From Bacillus sanguinis (GTDB taxonomy: Bacteria; Bacillota; Bacilli; Bacillales; Bacillaceae_G), in NCBI RefSeq assembly GCF_018332475.1, contig NZ_BOQB01000022.1, positions 1 through 32,884 on the forward strand: a DNA stretch of 32,884 bases. The letters are read 5' to 3'. Positions within the stretch are counted from its first letter, which is position 1; every line of letters starts with the position of its first letter. The translations under genes were made by a program, and so were the position numbers. Positions 15,001 through 23,595 of the stretch are shown here, in pieces. The notes below the pieces were generated by a model. It was given only the letters and a program-made list of their open reading frames with translations. It searched no databases and was not told the DNA's origin.

Positions 15001-15966
15001 ATGACAAACTTATTCGATTTTTTTGATATGGAAACACAAGTAGAGGAAACAACAGTACCAGTGAAAAAAGCTGCTTCAGAGCAAGCTGCTGCTAAAAAAG
15101 AAGAAAAAAAGGAAAAAGCAAAGAATAAGACAAAGGCTAGTAAGAAAGCTACTGGTTCAAAATCTACAGATTGTCTAGATAAAATCAATACAACAACGGT
15201 TGTTCGTCATGTAGTATTTGGAGATATACCGTTAGTAGATTGGTTTACAGAAGAAGAAATTACACATGGAATTGCTGTTCAAAATGGAGATTCCACAGAT
15301 GTAAGAAAAATAGAAGCAGAGGACATTCGCGTAAAATTAGAGCAACGCTATCCCTCATTTGTAAAAGGCTTAACTGTCATTAAATTTGATGAGGATACAA
15401 ATGCACTACTTCCGATTTTAACTGTCGGCGCAAAAGGAGCAAGTATTGTAGAAGGACAATCCATTTCAGATTGTCCTTTTTCTTTTCTTAGTACTTGGCT
15501 GAATCACTTTTTACCTGGGGATTTTATTCCAAGAACTTTATTAATGGACTTTATTATTATTGCACAGGCCATTTCTCGTAAATGTGATTGCGAAGTGCAT
15601 GCCGATGTCTATTTCAATAAAGAGCGTGGTTATTTTATGGACTTTCCACGCCAGCAGATAGCAACTGAAATTGTAATCCCAGAAACGAATATAGAGATGC
15701 AGTCTATCGCTATGAAAGTTATGGAGATACACAGTCATCATCGTTTCTCTGCTGAACCAAGTGATTTAGATGATCAAAGTGAACGGGCTCCTATTCTTTA
15801 TGCAATTGTTGGCAGAATAGAGGATGTTTTCCCTGAACTACGAGTACGCACTTGTATAGATGGAAAATTTCATTCTATTAATCCTAACTTTATATTTGCA
15901 GGAGAATATGCAACAAAAGGGATAAGCCAAGATTACGATTTAAGTAGGATCACACTTTTAAAATAA
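15001..15966 (+). CDS. Ubiquitin-like domain fused to JAB/MPN+ metallopeptidase (PRTRC C-A type fusion)
   Basis: Residues 1-60 are a low-complexity Lys/Ala/Glu linker. Residues about 66-146 (VVRHVVFGDIPLVDWFTEEE..RYPSFVKG..LPILTVGAKG) resemble PRTRC system protein C, a beta-grasp ubiquitin-like protein ending in a G-x-K-G tail. Residues about 147-321 form a JAB/MPN domain with a full JAMM motif: His244, His246, Ser254 and Asp257 fit H-x-H-x7-S-x2-D exactly. JAMM enzymes are zinc peptidases that release Ubl tails. The fusion suggests that the JAB domain, in cis or trans, cuts after Gly146 to free the N-terminal Ubl; this is inferred. AGGAGG lies 9 bases before the ATG. A co-linear E2-like gene precedes it and an E1-like gene follows. 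Confidence 0.78.
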   Translation: MTNLFDFFDMETQVEETTVPVKKAASEQAAAKKEEKKEKAKNKTKASKKATGSKSTDCLDKINTTTVVRHVVFGDIPLVDWFTEEEITHGIAVQNGDSTDVRKIEAEDIRVKLEQRYPSFVKGLTVIKFDEDTNALLPILTVGAKGASIVEGQSISDCPFSFLSTWLNHFLPGDFIPRTLLMDFIIIAQAISRKCDCEVHADVYFNKERGYFMDFPRQQIATEIVIPETNIEMQSIAMKVMEIHSHHRFSAEPSDLDDQSERAPILYAIVGRIEDVFPELRVRTCIDGKFHSINPNFIFAGEYATKGISQDYDLSRITLLK

Positions 15967-15983
15967 ATACACAAGGGGGCGTA

Positions 15984-16013
15984 AAAGAGACATATTTTTA
16001 TGTCTCTTTCTTT
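15984..16013 (+). terminator. Terminator-like hairpin between the Ubl-JAB gene and the 16017 gene
   Basis: AAAGAGACATA pairs with TATGTCTCTTT, followed by a short T-rich run. The hairpin lies between an AAGGGGGCG ribosome-binding-like site (15973-15981) and the ATG at 16017, so it may bring the site closer to the start as well as, or in place of, terminating transcription. Confidence 0.55.
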
Positions 16014-16016
16014 ATT

Positions 16017-16418
16017 ATGACAACATTAAAAACAATTCACGTTTCAATGTTTACAAAGATAAAGCAATACATGTTAGTTCTTACAAAGAATAAACAAGCA
16101 ATAGAGGAATCGCATGATGACTATAAGCTATTTCAATTTATGTGCAAGTTAGAGATGAATCACATATATGAAGCATTAGAAGGACAGAGGAAGAATACTC
16201 ATATTGATTTAGACACACATCAAGAATATGTAGACACGCTTGTTGTGCAGTTGAATTTACTTCAATATGTTGTAGGCATTGTGCAAGAGGTAGGAGTCAT
16301 TTATGCTGCATCGATACTAGTGATGCATTCATTTGACTTGTATACCGTGCATAGGCTTACAAATTTATCGATTCCATTTCTACGAAATTTAGAGAATACA
16401 CTATCAAAAGAAAAATAG
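16017..16418 (+). CDS. Unknown helical protein in the Ubl operon
   Basis: The 133-residue, mostly helical protein is not recognised. It begins TLKTIHVSMFTKIKQYMLVL and has a mildly hydrophobic central helix (VDTLVVQLNLLQYVVGIVQE) that does not look like a membrane span. There is no close ribosome binding site: AAGGGGGCG is 36 bases upstream, across a hairpin. A six-codon reading frame (ATG 16000 to TGA 16020) overlaps the start as TTATGA and could couple translation. The E1-like gene starts 12 bases after its stop. Confidence 0.55.
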   Translation: MTTLKTIHVSMFTKIKQYMLVLTKNKQAIEESHDDYKLFQFMCKLEMNHIYEALEGQRKNTHIDLDTHQEYVDTLVVQLNLLQYVVGIVQEVGVIYAASILVMHSFDLYTVHRLTNLSIPFLRNLENTLSKEK

Positions 16419-16430
16419 GGGGCTATAAAA

Positions 16431-16601
16431 ATGAGTATTGTTATTGATATTGCAGAAGGAAAGAAGATTGTACCACATATTGTATTAGTAGGTGCTGGAG
16501 GAAACGGAGGATTAATTTTACAACATATTGCTCAAATGATGAGTATTTTTCAATTGGATGGTGAAATTGTAGTTGCAGATCCAGACACGGTTGAAGAAAA
16601 A
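16431..16601 (+). CDS. E1-like ThiF-family adenylyltransferase, exon 1 (split by group II intron)
   Basis: Exon 1 encodes 57 residues of a ThiF/E1 Rossmann domain: HIVLVGAGGNGGLILQHIAQ holds the GxGGNG nucleotide-binding loop (residues 21-26), followed by IVVADPDTVEEK with the Asp that contacts ATP/Mg. E1/ThiF proteins adenylate the C-terminal glycine of ubiquitin-like proteins and often pass it to a cysteine. The frame is cut after EEK by the GTGCGCCC 5' end of intron 2; unspliced translation stops after VRP. AGGGGGC precedes the ATG. Exon 2 begins at 19239 in the same phase, giving a 282-residue protein of the PRTRC ThiF type. Confidence 0.82.
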
Positions 16602-19238
16602 GTGCGCCCATAAGGGCCTTGTAAACTCTGATTTAGTAAATCAGCGGGTGAAGTGAAACAAGATAACAACCCGACACCGGTAGCCTTATCCGTAATCGAA
16701 AGTGAACGGGGAGTGTAGCATGGCTGCAACGGGATAAGTCACTCTAATGTCATGAGTGCGACTGAATTTCTAGGTGTACCGTGGTAAACAAGGTTGAATG
16801 CTAAACTGCGTGAAGGATAAATCAAGGGGTCTTATCGACGACCATATCGAAATAGACATTGAAACGATATGTCTCTAGTTCAGCTCATCTATTTTTTGTG
16901 GAGAGAGGTGTGTTTCACACTAGAGAACCAACTAAAGTACATTAGTAAAGATTGAAAGTCCCAACCGACATTACTACAAACTATTTACAAGGTACTAAAT
17001 GGGGATTACCTAAGTGGAAGCGCCATTTATGGCTATAGAGGATGATTTCAAGGTAAAAACCAAGAAATGTGGCTCTTGAATATTCCATATGGTAACGGAG
17101 CCTTCGTAGTAGTCAGAGATAGGGAAAGCCTATCACACTAACGTATGACAAATTACGTTAGGTCATGGTTGTGAAATCAGGATGGCGAAGGAAGGTAGTC
17201 AATTAGTTCATGATGATAATAAACAGGAAGGAAGCGAGATGCTGATGAGAAATCCAGTTTATGTATTGAACACCTTGTCGAAGAATACTATTAAAGAAAA
17301 CTATAAGTTCAAAAGATTATATAGAAATCTTTATAATCCAGAATTCTACTATAAAGGTTATCAAGAAATATATGCCAATTCAGGTAATATGACCAGAGGA
17401 ACCATAAATAACACTGTTGATGGCTTCTCAAAAAATAGAGTATCTAAAATCATCAACAACATTAAAAATGGTAACTATAAACCTACTCCTGTTAAGCGAG
17501 TATATATTGATAAAAAAGGGAGTAAGAAAAAACGTCCTCTTGGGGTACCGACATTTGACGATAAACTTGTCCAATTAGTAATAAAGTATATCTTAGAAGC
17601 AATTTATGAACCAAACTTCTCTGAGAACTCACATGGATTCAGGAAAAATAGGGGTTGTCATACAGCTTTGAAACAAATTAAAAAGAGTGGTAATGGAACT
17701 AAATGGTTTATTGAAGGTGATATTCAAGGTTTCTTTGACAATATCGACCACCATATCCTAATTGACCTACTAAGAAAACGTATCAATGACGAAACACTCA
17801 TCGGATTAATATGGAAGTTCCTAAGAGCTGGGTACATGGAGGATTGGCAATTCCACAAAACATTCAGTGGAACACCACAAGGAGGGATTCTCAGTCCTCT
17901 TCTTGCCAACATATATCTAAACGAACTAGATATATACATGGAAAAATACGCTGAAAAGTTCGGAAAAGGTCAACCAAAAGACAGAGAAGTTGATAAAAGA
18001 TATCAATACTTACACCTCAAAATAAAAAGAGGGCGTAAGAAAGCAGACTTACTAAGAGAACAAGGTAAACACAATGAAGCTCAGGAATTAATCGAGCAAG
18101 TCAACGAATGGGTTAAGGAAAGGGGACAACGTCCCTACTACAATCCAATGTCGGATAAATTTAAGTCACTAAAATATGTTAGATATGCTGATGACTTTAT
18201 TGTAATGATAATCGGCAGTAAAGATGATGCCAAAGCCATTAAATCTGATATAGCTCAATTTCTCAATGAAGAATTAAAATTAACTTTATCAGAAGAAAAA
18301 ACACTTATCACCCACTCTAGCAAGAAAGCAACATTTCTTGGATACAACGTCAATATCACTAGAAACGAGTTATTTACCAAATACTCGGTGAAAGGTGCAA
18401 AAAGAAGACATCACAATCTAAAAGTAAGACTTGAAATCCCCCATGAAGCATGGCGAAATAAATTACTTGCCCTGAATGTTTTAGAAATGAAGTATGTGAA
18501 TGGGAAAGAAACTTGGAAACCAAAGCATAGACCGGAAATGGCACACCTAGATGATTTGGAAATACTACATAATTATGTATTACAGATCAGAGGGATGTAC
18601 AACTACTACAAATATGCAGTTAATTCAACGGTACTCCAAAAATTCAGTTACGTTCTAGAATACAGCATGTATAAAACATTCGCCAATAAATATAAAAGCT
18701 CAATCGGAAAAATTAAGGGGAAATATTGCAAAAACGGTGTATTCATAGTCAATTACAAAGATAAAAAAGGCAAACAACACTCTCATTCTTTCTACAGGGA
18801 AGGATTTAGAACGGTTGATATAACTAAGATGAAAACACAAGAAAATAACATCGACAACTTGTTAGCCTCAAGAGTTCATATGTCAACAACTAGTCTTATG
18901 GATAGGTTGTCAGCCAACAAATGTGAACATTGTGGTAAAACCGATTCTAACTTAGTAATGCACCATGTCCGAAAAATGAAAGATGTTGAGAAAGGCAAAG
19001 CCAAATGGCAAAAATTAATGATTGCCCGTAGACGCAAAACATTAGCCGTATGTGAGGATTGCCATAATGAAATTCACTATGATATGAGAGTAGAACTTAT
19101 AGCGAAAAACAGAAAAAAATAACTTTGACAAGCAATTGATGGAGAGCCGTATACTCTGAGAGGAGTACGTACGGTTCGGTGAGGGGTTTTGAGAAACCTA
19201 TCATAGCAATATGACAAGGCGCTCGCTTCCTACTCTAC
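16602..19238 (+). mobile_element. Group II intron 2 (mitochondrial-like class, Ll.LtrB-like), in the thiF-like gene
   Basis: The 5' end GTGCGCCC and the 3' end (GACAAGGCG, a loop, then CCTACTCTAC) closely follow the Lactococcus Ll.LtrB intron, including the branch adenosine six bases before the 3' end. Domain V (19142-19178: GAGCCGTATACT..AGTACGTACGGTTC) is of the same type. Removing 16602-19238 joins EEK to NLGNQLF in phase, recreating the conserved E1 segment. The 2637-base intron carries a full LtrA-like protein and looks competent for splicing. It is of a different class from introns 1 and 3. Confidence 0.9.
17239..19122 (+). CDS. ltrA: Group II intron 2 reverse transcriptase/maturase (LtrA-like) with HNH endonuclease
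   Basis: The 627-residue protein is of LtrA type. RT blocks include DGFSKNRVSKIINNIKNGNY, PLGVPTFDDKLVQLVIKYIL, FIEGDIQGFFDNIDHHIL, FSGTPQGGILSPLLANIYL, YVRYADDFIVMIIGS (YADD), and LTLSEEKTLITHSSKKATFL with GYNV. The maturase region has RGMYNYYKYAVN. The C-terminal HNH is CEHCGKTDSNLVMHHVRKMK..LAVCEDCHNEIH. The start at ATG 17239 has GGAAGG 7 bases upstream and gives MLMRNPVYVL; an ATG at 17182 is in frame but lacks a good site. The frame is intact. Confidence 0.92.
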   Translation: MLMRNPVYVLNTLSKNTIKENYKFKRLYRNLYNPEFYYKGYQEIYANSGNMTRGTINNTVDGFSKNRVSKIINNIKNGNYKPTPVKRVYIDKKGSKKKRPLGVPTFDDKLVQLVIKYILEAIYEPNFSENSHGFRKNRGCHTALKQIKKSGNGTKWFIEGDIQGFFDNIDHHILIDLLRKRINDETLIGLIWKFLRAGYMEDWQFHKTFSGTPQGGILSPLLANIYLNELDIYMEKYAEKFGKGQPKDREVDKRYQYLHLKIKRGRKKADLLREQGKHNEAQELIEQVNEWVKERGQRPYYNPMSDKFKSLKYVRYADDFIVMIIGSKDDAKAIKSDIAQFLNEELKLTLSEEKTLITHSSKKATFLGYNVNITRNELFTKYSVKGAKRRHHNLKVRLEIPHEAWRNKLLALNVLEMKYVNGKETWKPKHRPEMAHLDDLEILHNYVLQIRGMYNYYKYAVNSTVLQKFSYVLEYSMYKTFANKYKSSIGKIKGKYCKNGVFIVNYKDKKGKQHSHSFYREGFRTVDITKMKTQENNIDNLLASRVHMSTTSLMDRLSANKCEHCGKTDSNLVMHHVRKMKDVEKGKAKWQKLMIARRRKTLAVCEDCHNEIHYDMRVELIAKNRKK

Positions 19239-19916
19239 AACCTTGGAAATCAACTCTTTATTCGACCTGATGTTGGTAAATACAAAGCAGAAGTACTCGC
19301 TCGTCGATATAAAGCTGGCTATAACGTTCCTATCTCTTCCTTTACGTCACAGTACATAGAAGACATAGAAACAATGCAGCAGTTGTTTGGTAATAAATAT
19401 GATTTATTAAAAAAACAACATAAAGACGACTACTTGTATCTGCCAATTGTAATTGGGGCAGTAGATAATATGTTTTCTCGTGAAGTCTTTCATCAATTCT
19501 TCCATCAATCGGATAATCTTCTTTACATCGATGTAGGGAATACAGCTGTAACCGTTCCTGATAATTGGAGAGAAGTAAATAAAAGACATTGGACACCTCA
19601 ACAAATAGCTGATTATAAAAACAGTGGTTATAACGGACAAGCAGTATGTGGAGTTAAATTGAATGGCGAGGTCATTCTTTCACCGCTTGGTGATTTATTT
19701 GCGGATGCTTTTACGAAAAAAGAAACGGCTCCAAGTCAATTAAGTTGTTCCGAATTAGCTGCTTCAGAACCACAGCGCGTTATTACTAATAAGTTCGCTG
19801 CCATGACTGTTGCTCAATTCGTCAACGAACTCTTTGATGAAGGTACTGTATCGAATCACTATATCATTTTCCAGGCTCAAAAGGCTTTTATGAAAGCTGC
19901 ACCAATTGAGGGGTAA
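19239..19916 (+). CDS. E1-like ThiF-family adenylyltransferase, exon 2
   Basis: Exon 2 supplies residues 58-282. NLGNQLFIRPDVGKYKAEVL carries the E1 N-L-x-R-Q region and the catalytic-site Lys, but the usual Arg (R in NLxRQ) is Asn60-type here. VIGAVDNMFSREVF and LLYIDVGN follow as in the ThiF fold. QLSCSELAASEPQRVITNKF near Cys227 matches the PRTRC-ThiF pattern around S-C-S-L-A-E and is the candidate thioester cysteine. There is no zinc-binding CxxC pair. The following gene starts 19 bases later with its own GGAGGGG site. The product should activate the Ubl domain of the 15001 protein and hand it to the E2-like protein, if the system acts as inferred. Confidence 0.8.
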   Translation, partial: NLGNQLFIRPDVGKYKAEVLARRYKAGYNVPISSFTSQYIEDIETMQQLFGNKYDLLKKQHKDDYLYLPIVIGAVDNMFSREVFHQFFHQSDNLLYIDVGNTAVTVPDNWREVNKRHWTPQQIADYKNSGYNGQAVCGVKLNGEVILSPLGDLFADAFTKKETAPSQLSCSELAASEPQRVITNKFAAMTVAQFVNELFDEGTVSNHYIIFQAQKAFMKAAPIEG

Positions 19917-19935
19917 TGATATAGGAGGGGACAAG

Positions 19936-20307
19936 ATGAGAGTGTATCAATTAGATTCCACTCAATTGCAACACAGTTTAACACCAACAAACATGTGTAA
20001 TGGTGTTCTACAATACTACCAATATAAACAGTATACCGTTGTATCTGTACTTGATTTATCAAAGCAAGATTCCGAAATGATACCATTGCTTCTGGCTTGT
20101 TTAGCAGAGGCTTTGATTCATTTCAATCCGGATTCTTTTTTAGCGAAGGATGAATCTAGCATTTTATATTGGTGTAGAAAGAACTTTAAAGGATTTCATA
20201 GTATCTCTGACGATGGATTTTTACAAGATTTCAAGCAGATATACGAATGTTATCAATCATTGCAGAACGTTGGGAAACAAGAGAAAAATATAAAAATAAA
20301 TATGTAA
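19936..20307 (+). CDS. Unknown protein downstream of the E1-like gene
   Basis: The start is ATG 19936, with GGAGGGG 6 bases upstream; an earlier in-frame start at 19906 overlaps the E1-like gene. The 123-residue product begins MRVYQLDSTQLQHSLTPTNM and has a central hydrophobic helix (MIPLLLACLAEALIHF), too short of features to assign. It may be the functional replacement of a PRTRC protein not otherwise seen here, but that is a guess. The MNT gene follows 12 bases later. Confidence 0.55.
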   Translation: MRVYQLDSTQLQHSLTPTNMCNGVLQYYQYKQYTVVSVLDLSKQDSEMIPLLLACLAEALIHFNPDSFLAKDESSILYWCRKNFKGFHSISDDGFLQDFKQIYECYQSLQNVGKQEKNIKINM

Positions 20308-20319
20308 TAGCAGGGAGAA

Positions 20320-20706
20320 GTGAAATGTATGTATAATATAATCAAACGTCAATATAATTCAATTATCCAAGAGGTGATTCGGATTAACGAAGAAGTACAA
20401 AGGGAATTAAACCTATTAGTACAAAAAATTTGTGAAACCGTGTCTTCTGTCCAAAAAATAATCCTTTTTGGCTCTCATGCTTATGGCACACCAAATGAAG
20501 ATAGCGATTTTGATCTTTGTATTGTTGTGGATGGTGTAGGAGCAAGAAAAAGGGAAGTCATTAACCGTATTAATTGGGGTATTTACGATATAATGGAAAC
20601 ACCAGTTGATATTTTAGTGTATGGACCAGAAGAGTTTCAAGAACGTGCTAATCGCAATGTAACCATGGAGCACAAAATTGCACTAGAAGGGAAGGTCCTA
20701 TATGAG
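20320..20706 (+). CDS. MNT-type nucleotidyltransferase, exon 1 (last codons are beyond intron 3)
   Basis: The 129 residues encoded here are an MNT nucleotidyltransferase domain: GSHAYGTPNEDSDFDLCIVV gives the G-S-x10-D-x-D motif (Gly51, Ser52, Asp63, Asp65), and the third acidic residue is Asp97 in TPVDILVYG. Such proteins pair with HEPN partners as toxin-antitoxin or modification pairs, the MNT adding AMP to the partner. The start is GTG 20320 or ATG 20329, after AGGGAG. The frame is cut after LYE by intron 3. Splicing would add Arg-Gln and a TAA at 23597-23599 (131 residues), placing the stop against the HEPN gene. Confidence 0.8.
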
Positions 20707-23590
20707 GTGCGAGACGTTCTCGAGTAAGCAATACGGAAGTATAAGCGACAACGAGGACTGTTCTTAATTGGAAAAACAATCAAAGCAATAAAGAACAGGA
20801 TAACTGTTCAGATAAGTGGTAGGAATGAAGGAGTAACGCCCCGAAACTACCCCAGTGAGATTCCCAACTGCATACACTAGGCATAGCGTGATGTGGAGAG
20901 CAGGGTAAAATATACGGTCACGGTTCGTAGTGCACAACTGTATAACCGAAAGCCAACAGGAGTAATAAACCGGTTGGAACTAACCAAGTACCGTATGCTG
21001 TCAACCGACATGGTGAGAATGTGGTAAACCATTGACGAACTTGCGAATGTACGCCTCGAAAAGGACACGGATCAGAAATGATTCGGAGTCTGAAAACAAG
21101 ACTTGTCTAATGGATTGGGGATATCTCATAATTAACAATCCTAACGTTGTTATAGGCAACGGAGCTAGACACGGGGTATAGCAAGCACCTAAATCGGAGG
21201 TCAAAATGACCTTTAAAACAATGATAGTCTGAATGGAACGTCGAAAGCCACCAACGTTGAGAGTAATCTCTATCGGCGGATACAGTTGAATACGAAATGG
21301 ACAACCAAGGGAAGTATTCTTAATAGTGGTGAGAGTAGTGGCACGACCGTTGAAGGTTCTGTAATGGAACTGGAGGAACAGCCACAAGTCTATATAGTAG
21401 GAACTGAAATTTCATCTAATCTTGCATGGATTCTGGTAAGACTCAAAAGGTCACCAAAAATCAATTTGAGAGTAGGTGATAGACCATGAATGGCAATTCT
21501 AAGTCCGCGCCAAAGGGGAATAAACTAAGACACAACGAATACTACGGTATTCAACCTGTCCTAGATAACCTATACCAAAAAGCAACAAAGGGAAATTCTT
21601 TCAAAAACCTAATGTCTATCATTATATCAGACGAAAATATACTTCTCGCCTACCGCAATATTAAGGGGAATAAAGGAAGTAGAACTGCAGCTTGTGATAA
21701 TGTAAATATAAAGAATATTGAGGGAATGGAACAAAGCTATTTCTTGAATGAAGTTAAAAGACGCTTTCAAAACTACCAACCGCAGAAAGTAAGACGTAAA
21801 GAAATTTCGAAGCCCAACGGACAAACCAGACCCCTGGGAATACCGGCTATGTGGGATAGGATAATCCAACAGTGCATCTTACAAGTCATGGAGCCAATCT
21901 GCGAAGCGCACTTCAGTAACCGAAGTTATGGTTTTCGCCCAAACAGAAGTGCTGAACATGCCCTAGCAGATGCATCAGTGCGAGTAAATAAACAAAACCT
22001 TACATATGTAGTAGACGTAGACATTAAAGGTTTTTTTGACGAGGTAAATCACGTCAAGCTCATGCGTCTATTATGGACATTGGGTATCCGTGACAAACAA
22101 CTTCTGGTCATTATCCGAAAAATACTGAAAGCCCCAGTGCAAATGCCTGATGGCACAACAATGTTCCCGACCAAGGGCACCCCACAAGGCGGGATTCTTA
22201 GTCCTATACTTGCCAACGTCAATCTTAATGAATTCGACTGGTGGATAAGTAGACAATGGGAGACATTCAAAGCTAAAAAGGTAAAACCGAGATGCATGAG
22301 GGGAATTTGGTGCAATGACGTTGTAACGACACAACTCACCAAAACTTCCAAGATGAAACCAATGTACATCGTAAGGTACGCAGATGACTTTAAAATCTTC
22401 ACAAACACACGTAGTAATGCGGAGAAAATTTTCAAAGCGACTCAAATGTGGTTAGAAGAACGTCTAAAACTGCCTATCTCAGCCGAAAAGTCTAAAGTAA
22501 CCAATCTGAAAAAGCAACAAAGTGAATTCTTAGGTTTCACCCTCAAAGCTGTAAAGAAAGGTAAAAAGAAGAACGGTGACACACGATACATTGCAGTAAC
22601 ACACGTTTCCCCAAAAGCACTGGAAAAAACAAAACAAGATTTAGCAAAACAAGTGAGAAGAATACAGAAAACCCCAAACTCTAATGAAACAATTAAGAGA
22701 ATCAGCATATACAACAGCATGGTCATTGGTAAGCACAACTATTATAAAATAGCTACGCATGCCTCCCAGGATTTCAGTAAAATGAACCATAATCTTGACC
22801 ACATAATGTATAACAGATTCCCTAAGTCAACAACTGGAGGTAAAAGCAATACAAATGGATACACGAATATAGGAGAATATAAAGGAAAAGACAAAGGTAT
22901 TAAACCATATCTAAAGTCAAAAATGATGAGATTTCTCATGAAACGTCCCATCCTACCAATCTCCTATATTCAACACAAAAACCCGATGATGAAAAAGCAA
23001 GTCATTAACAAGTACACCGCAGAAGGACGAGCCCTGATACATAAAAACTTGGCAGACATAACCGAAGCGGAACTGAAATGGTTAAGAGAAAATCCAGTTA
23101 TAAATGAACGGGCAACCGTAGAATACAATGACAACCGAATTTCTCTTTATGTCGCACAAAAAGGCAAATGCAGTGTAACAGGTGAGAAACTCTTACCTTG
23201 GGACATTCATTGTCACCATAAGCGATTATGGAGTGAAACAAAGGACGACAGCTACAAGAACCTTACCATCATCAAACCAAGTGTCCATAGACTAATACAC
23301 GCAACCAAGATAGAAACCATAAACCAACTACTCAATGAACACAAATTCAATGAGGAACAGTTAGGCAAACTCAATAAATTGCGAAAATTAGTCAAAAACG
23401 AGGAAATCTGTATTTAATCACAAAATGAAGTGGAAATGAAACATGAATAACTAGCGTTGTTCGCTTAGAACTTATCATTATTTTGATGAAAAGAAAACTA
23501 CAATATAGATGGACCGCGGTATGCCGTGAAAGTGGCACGTACCGTGCGGATCGGGGGAAAAGTTGGAGATAGCTTCAAAGACTTACCTAT
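20707..23590 (+). mobile_element. Group II intron 3 (class B-like), at the MNT/HEPN junction
   Basis: The 5' end is GTGCGAGACGTTCTCG, similar to intron 1 (GTGTGAACTGTTCTCG). Domain V lies at about 23509-23551 (CCGCGGTATGCC..GGCACGTACCGTGCGG) with GTGAAAG. CGGGGGAAAAG and a domain VI stem follow, and the 3' end CTTACCTAT at 23590 repeats that of intron 1. The 2884-base intron holds one full RT/maturase-HNH protein. It lies at the very end of the MNT gene, so splicing changes only the last residues of MNT and joins its stop to the HEPN reading frame. Confidence 0.85.
21486..23417 (+). CDS. ltrA: Group II intron 3 reverse transcriptase/maturase with HNH endonuclease
   Basis: The 643-residue intron protein has NIKGNKGSRTAACD, ISKPNGQTRPLGIPAMWDRI, YGFRPNRSAEHAL, VDVDIKGFFDEVNHV, GTPQGGILSPILANVNLNEF, IVRYADDFKIF (YADD), and LPISAEKSKVTNLKKQQ with EFLGF. 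The maturase part contains GKHNYYKIATH. The C-terminal HNH is CSVTGEKLLPWDIHCHHKRL..LTIIKPSVHRLIH. The ATG follows GAGAGTAGGTGAT. It is of a different protein lineage from intron 1 despite the similar ribozyme ends. All motifs are intact. Confidence 0.92.
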   Translation: MNGNSKSAPKGNKLRHNEYYGIQPVLDNLYQKATKGNSFKNLMSIIISDENILLAYRNIKGNKGSRTAACDNVNIKNIEGMEQSYFLNEVKRRFQNYQPQKVRRKEISKPNGQTRPLGIPAMWDRIIQQCILQVMEPICEAHFSNRSYGFRPNRSAEHALADASVRVNKQNLTYVVDVDIKGFFDEVNHVKLMRLLWTLGIRDKQLLVIIRKILKAPVQMPDGTTMFPTKGTPQGGILSPILANVNLNEFDWWISRQWETFKAKKVKPRCMRGIWCNDVVTTQLTKTSKMKPMYIVRYADDFKIFTNTRSNAEKIFKATQMWLEERLKLPISAEKSKVTNLKKQQSEFLGFTLKAVKKGKKKNGDTRYIAVTHVSPKALEKTKQDLAKQVRRIQKTPNSNETIKRISIYNSMVIGKHNYYKIATHASQDFSKMNHNLDHIMYNRFPKSTTGGKSNTNGYTNIGEYKGKDKGIKPYLKSKMMRFLMKRPILPISYIQHKNPMMKKQVINKYTAEGRALIHKNLADITEAELKWLRENPVINERATVEYNDNRISLYVAQKGKCSVTGEKLLPWDIHCHHKRLWSETKDDSYKNLTIIKPSVHRLIHATKIETINQLLNEHKFNEEQLGKLNKLRKLVKNEEICI

Positions 23591-23595
23591 CGACA

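Noticed and set aside
19196-19202. ACCTATC as the 3' end of intron 2, as in introns 1 and 3
   Set aside because: This joint would leave a TGA in frame before the E1 motif. The Ll.LtrB-like end CTCTAC at 19238 restores NLGNQLF in phase.
21286-21489. A 67-codon ORF ending at the start of the intron 3 RT gene
   Set aside because: It lies in the structured domains of the group II intron; its translation has no domain pattern, so it is intron RNA, not a gene.
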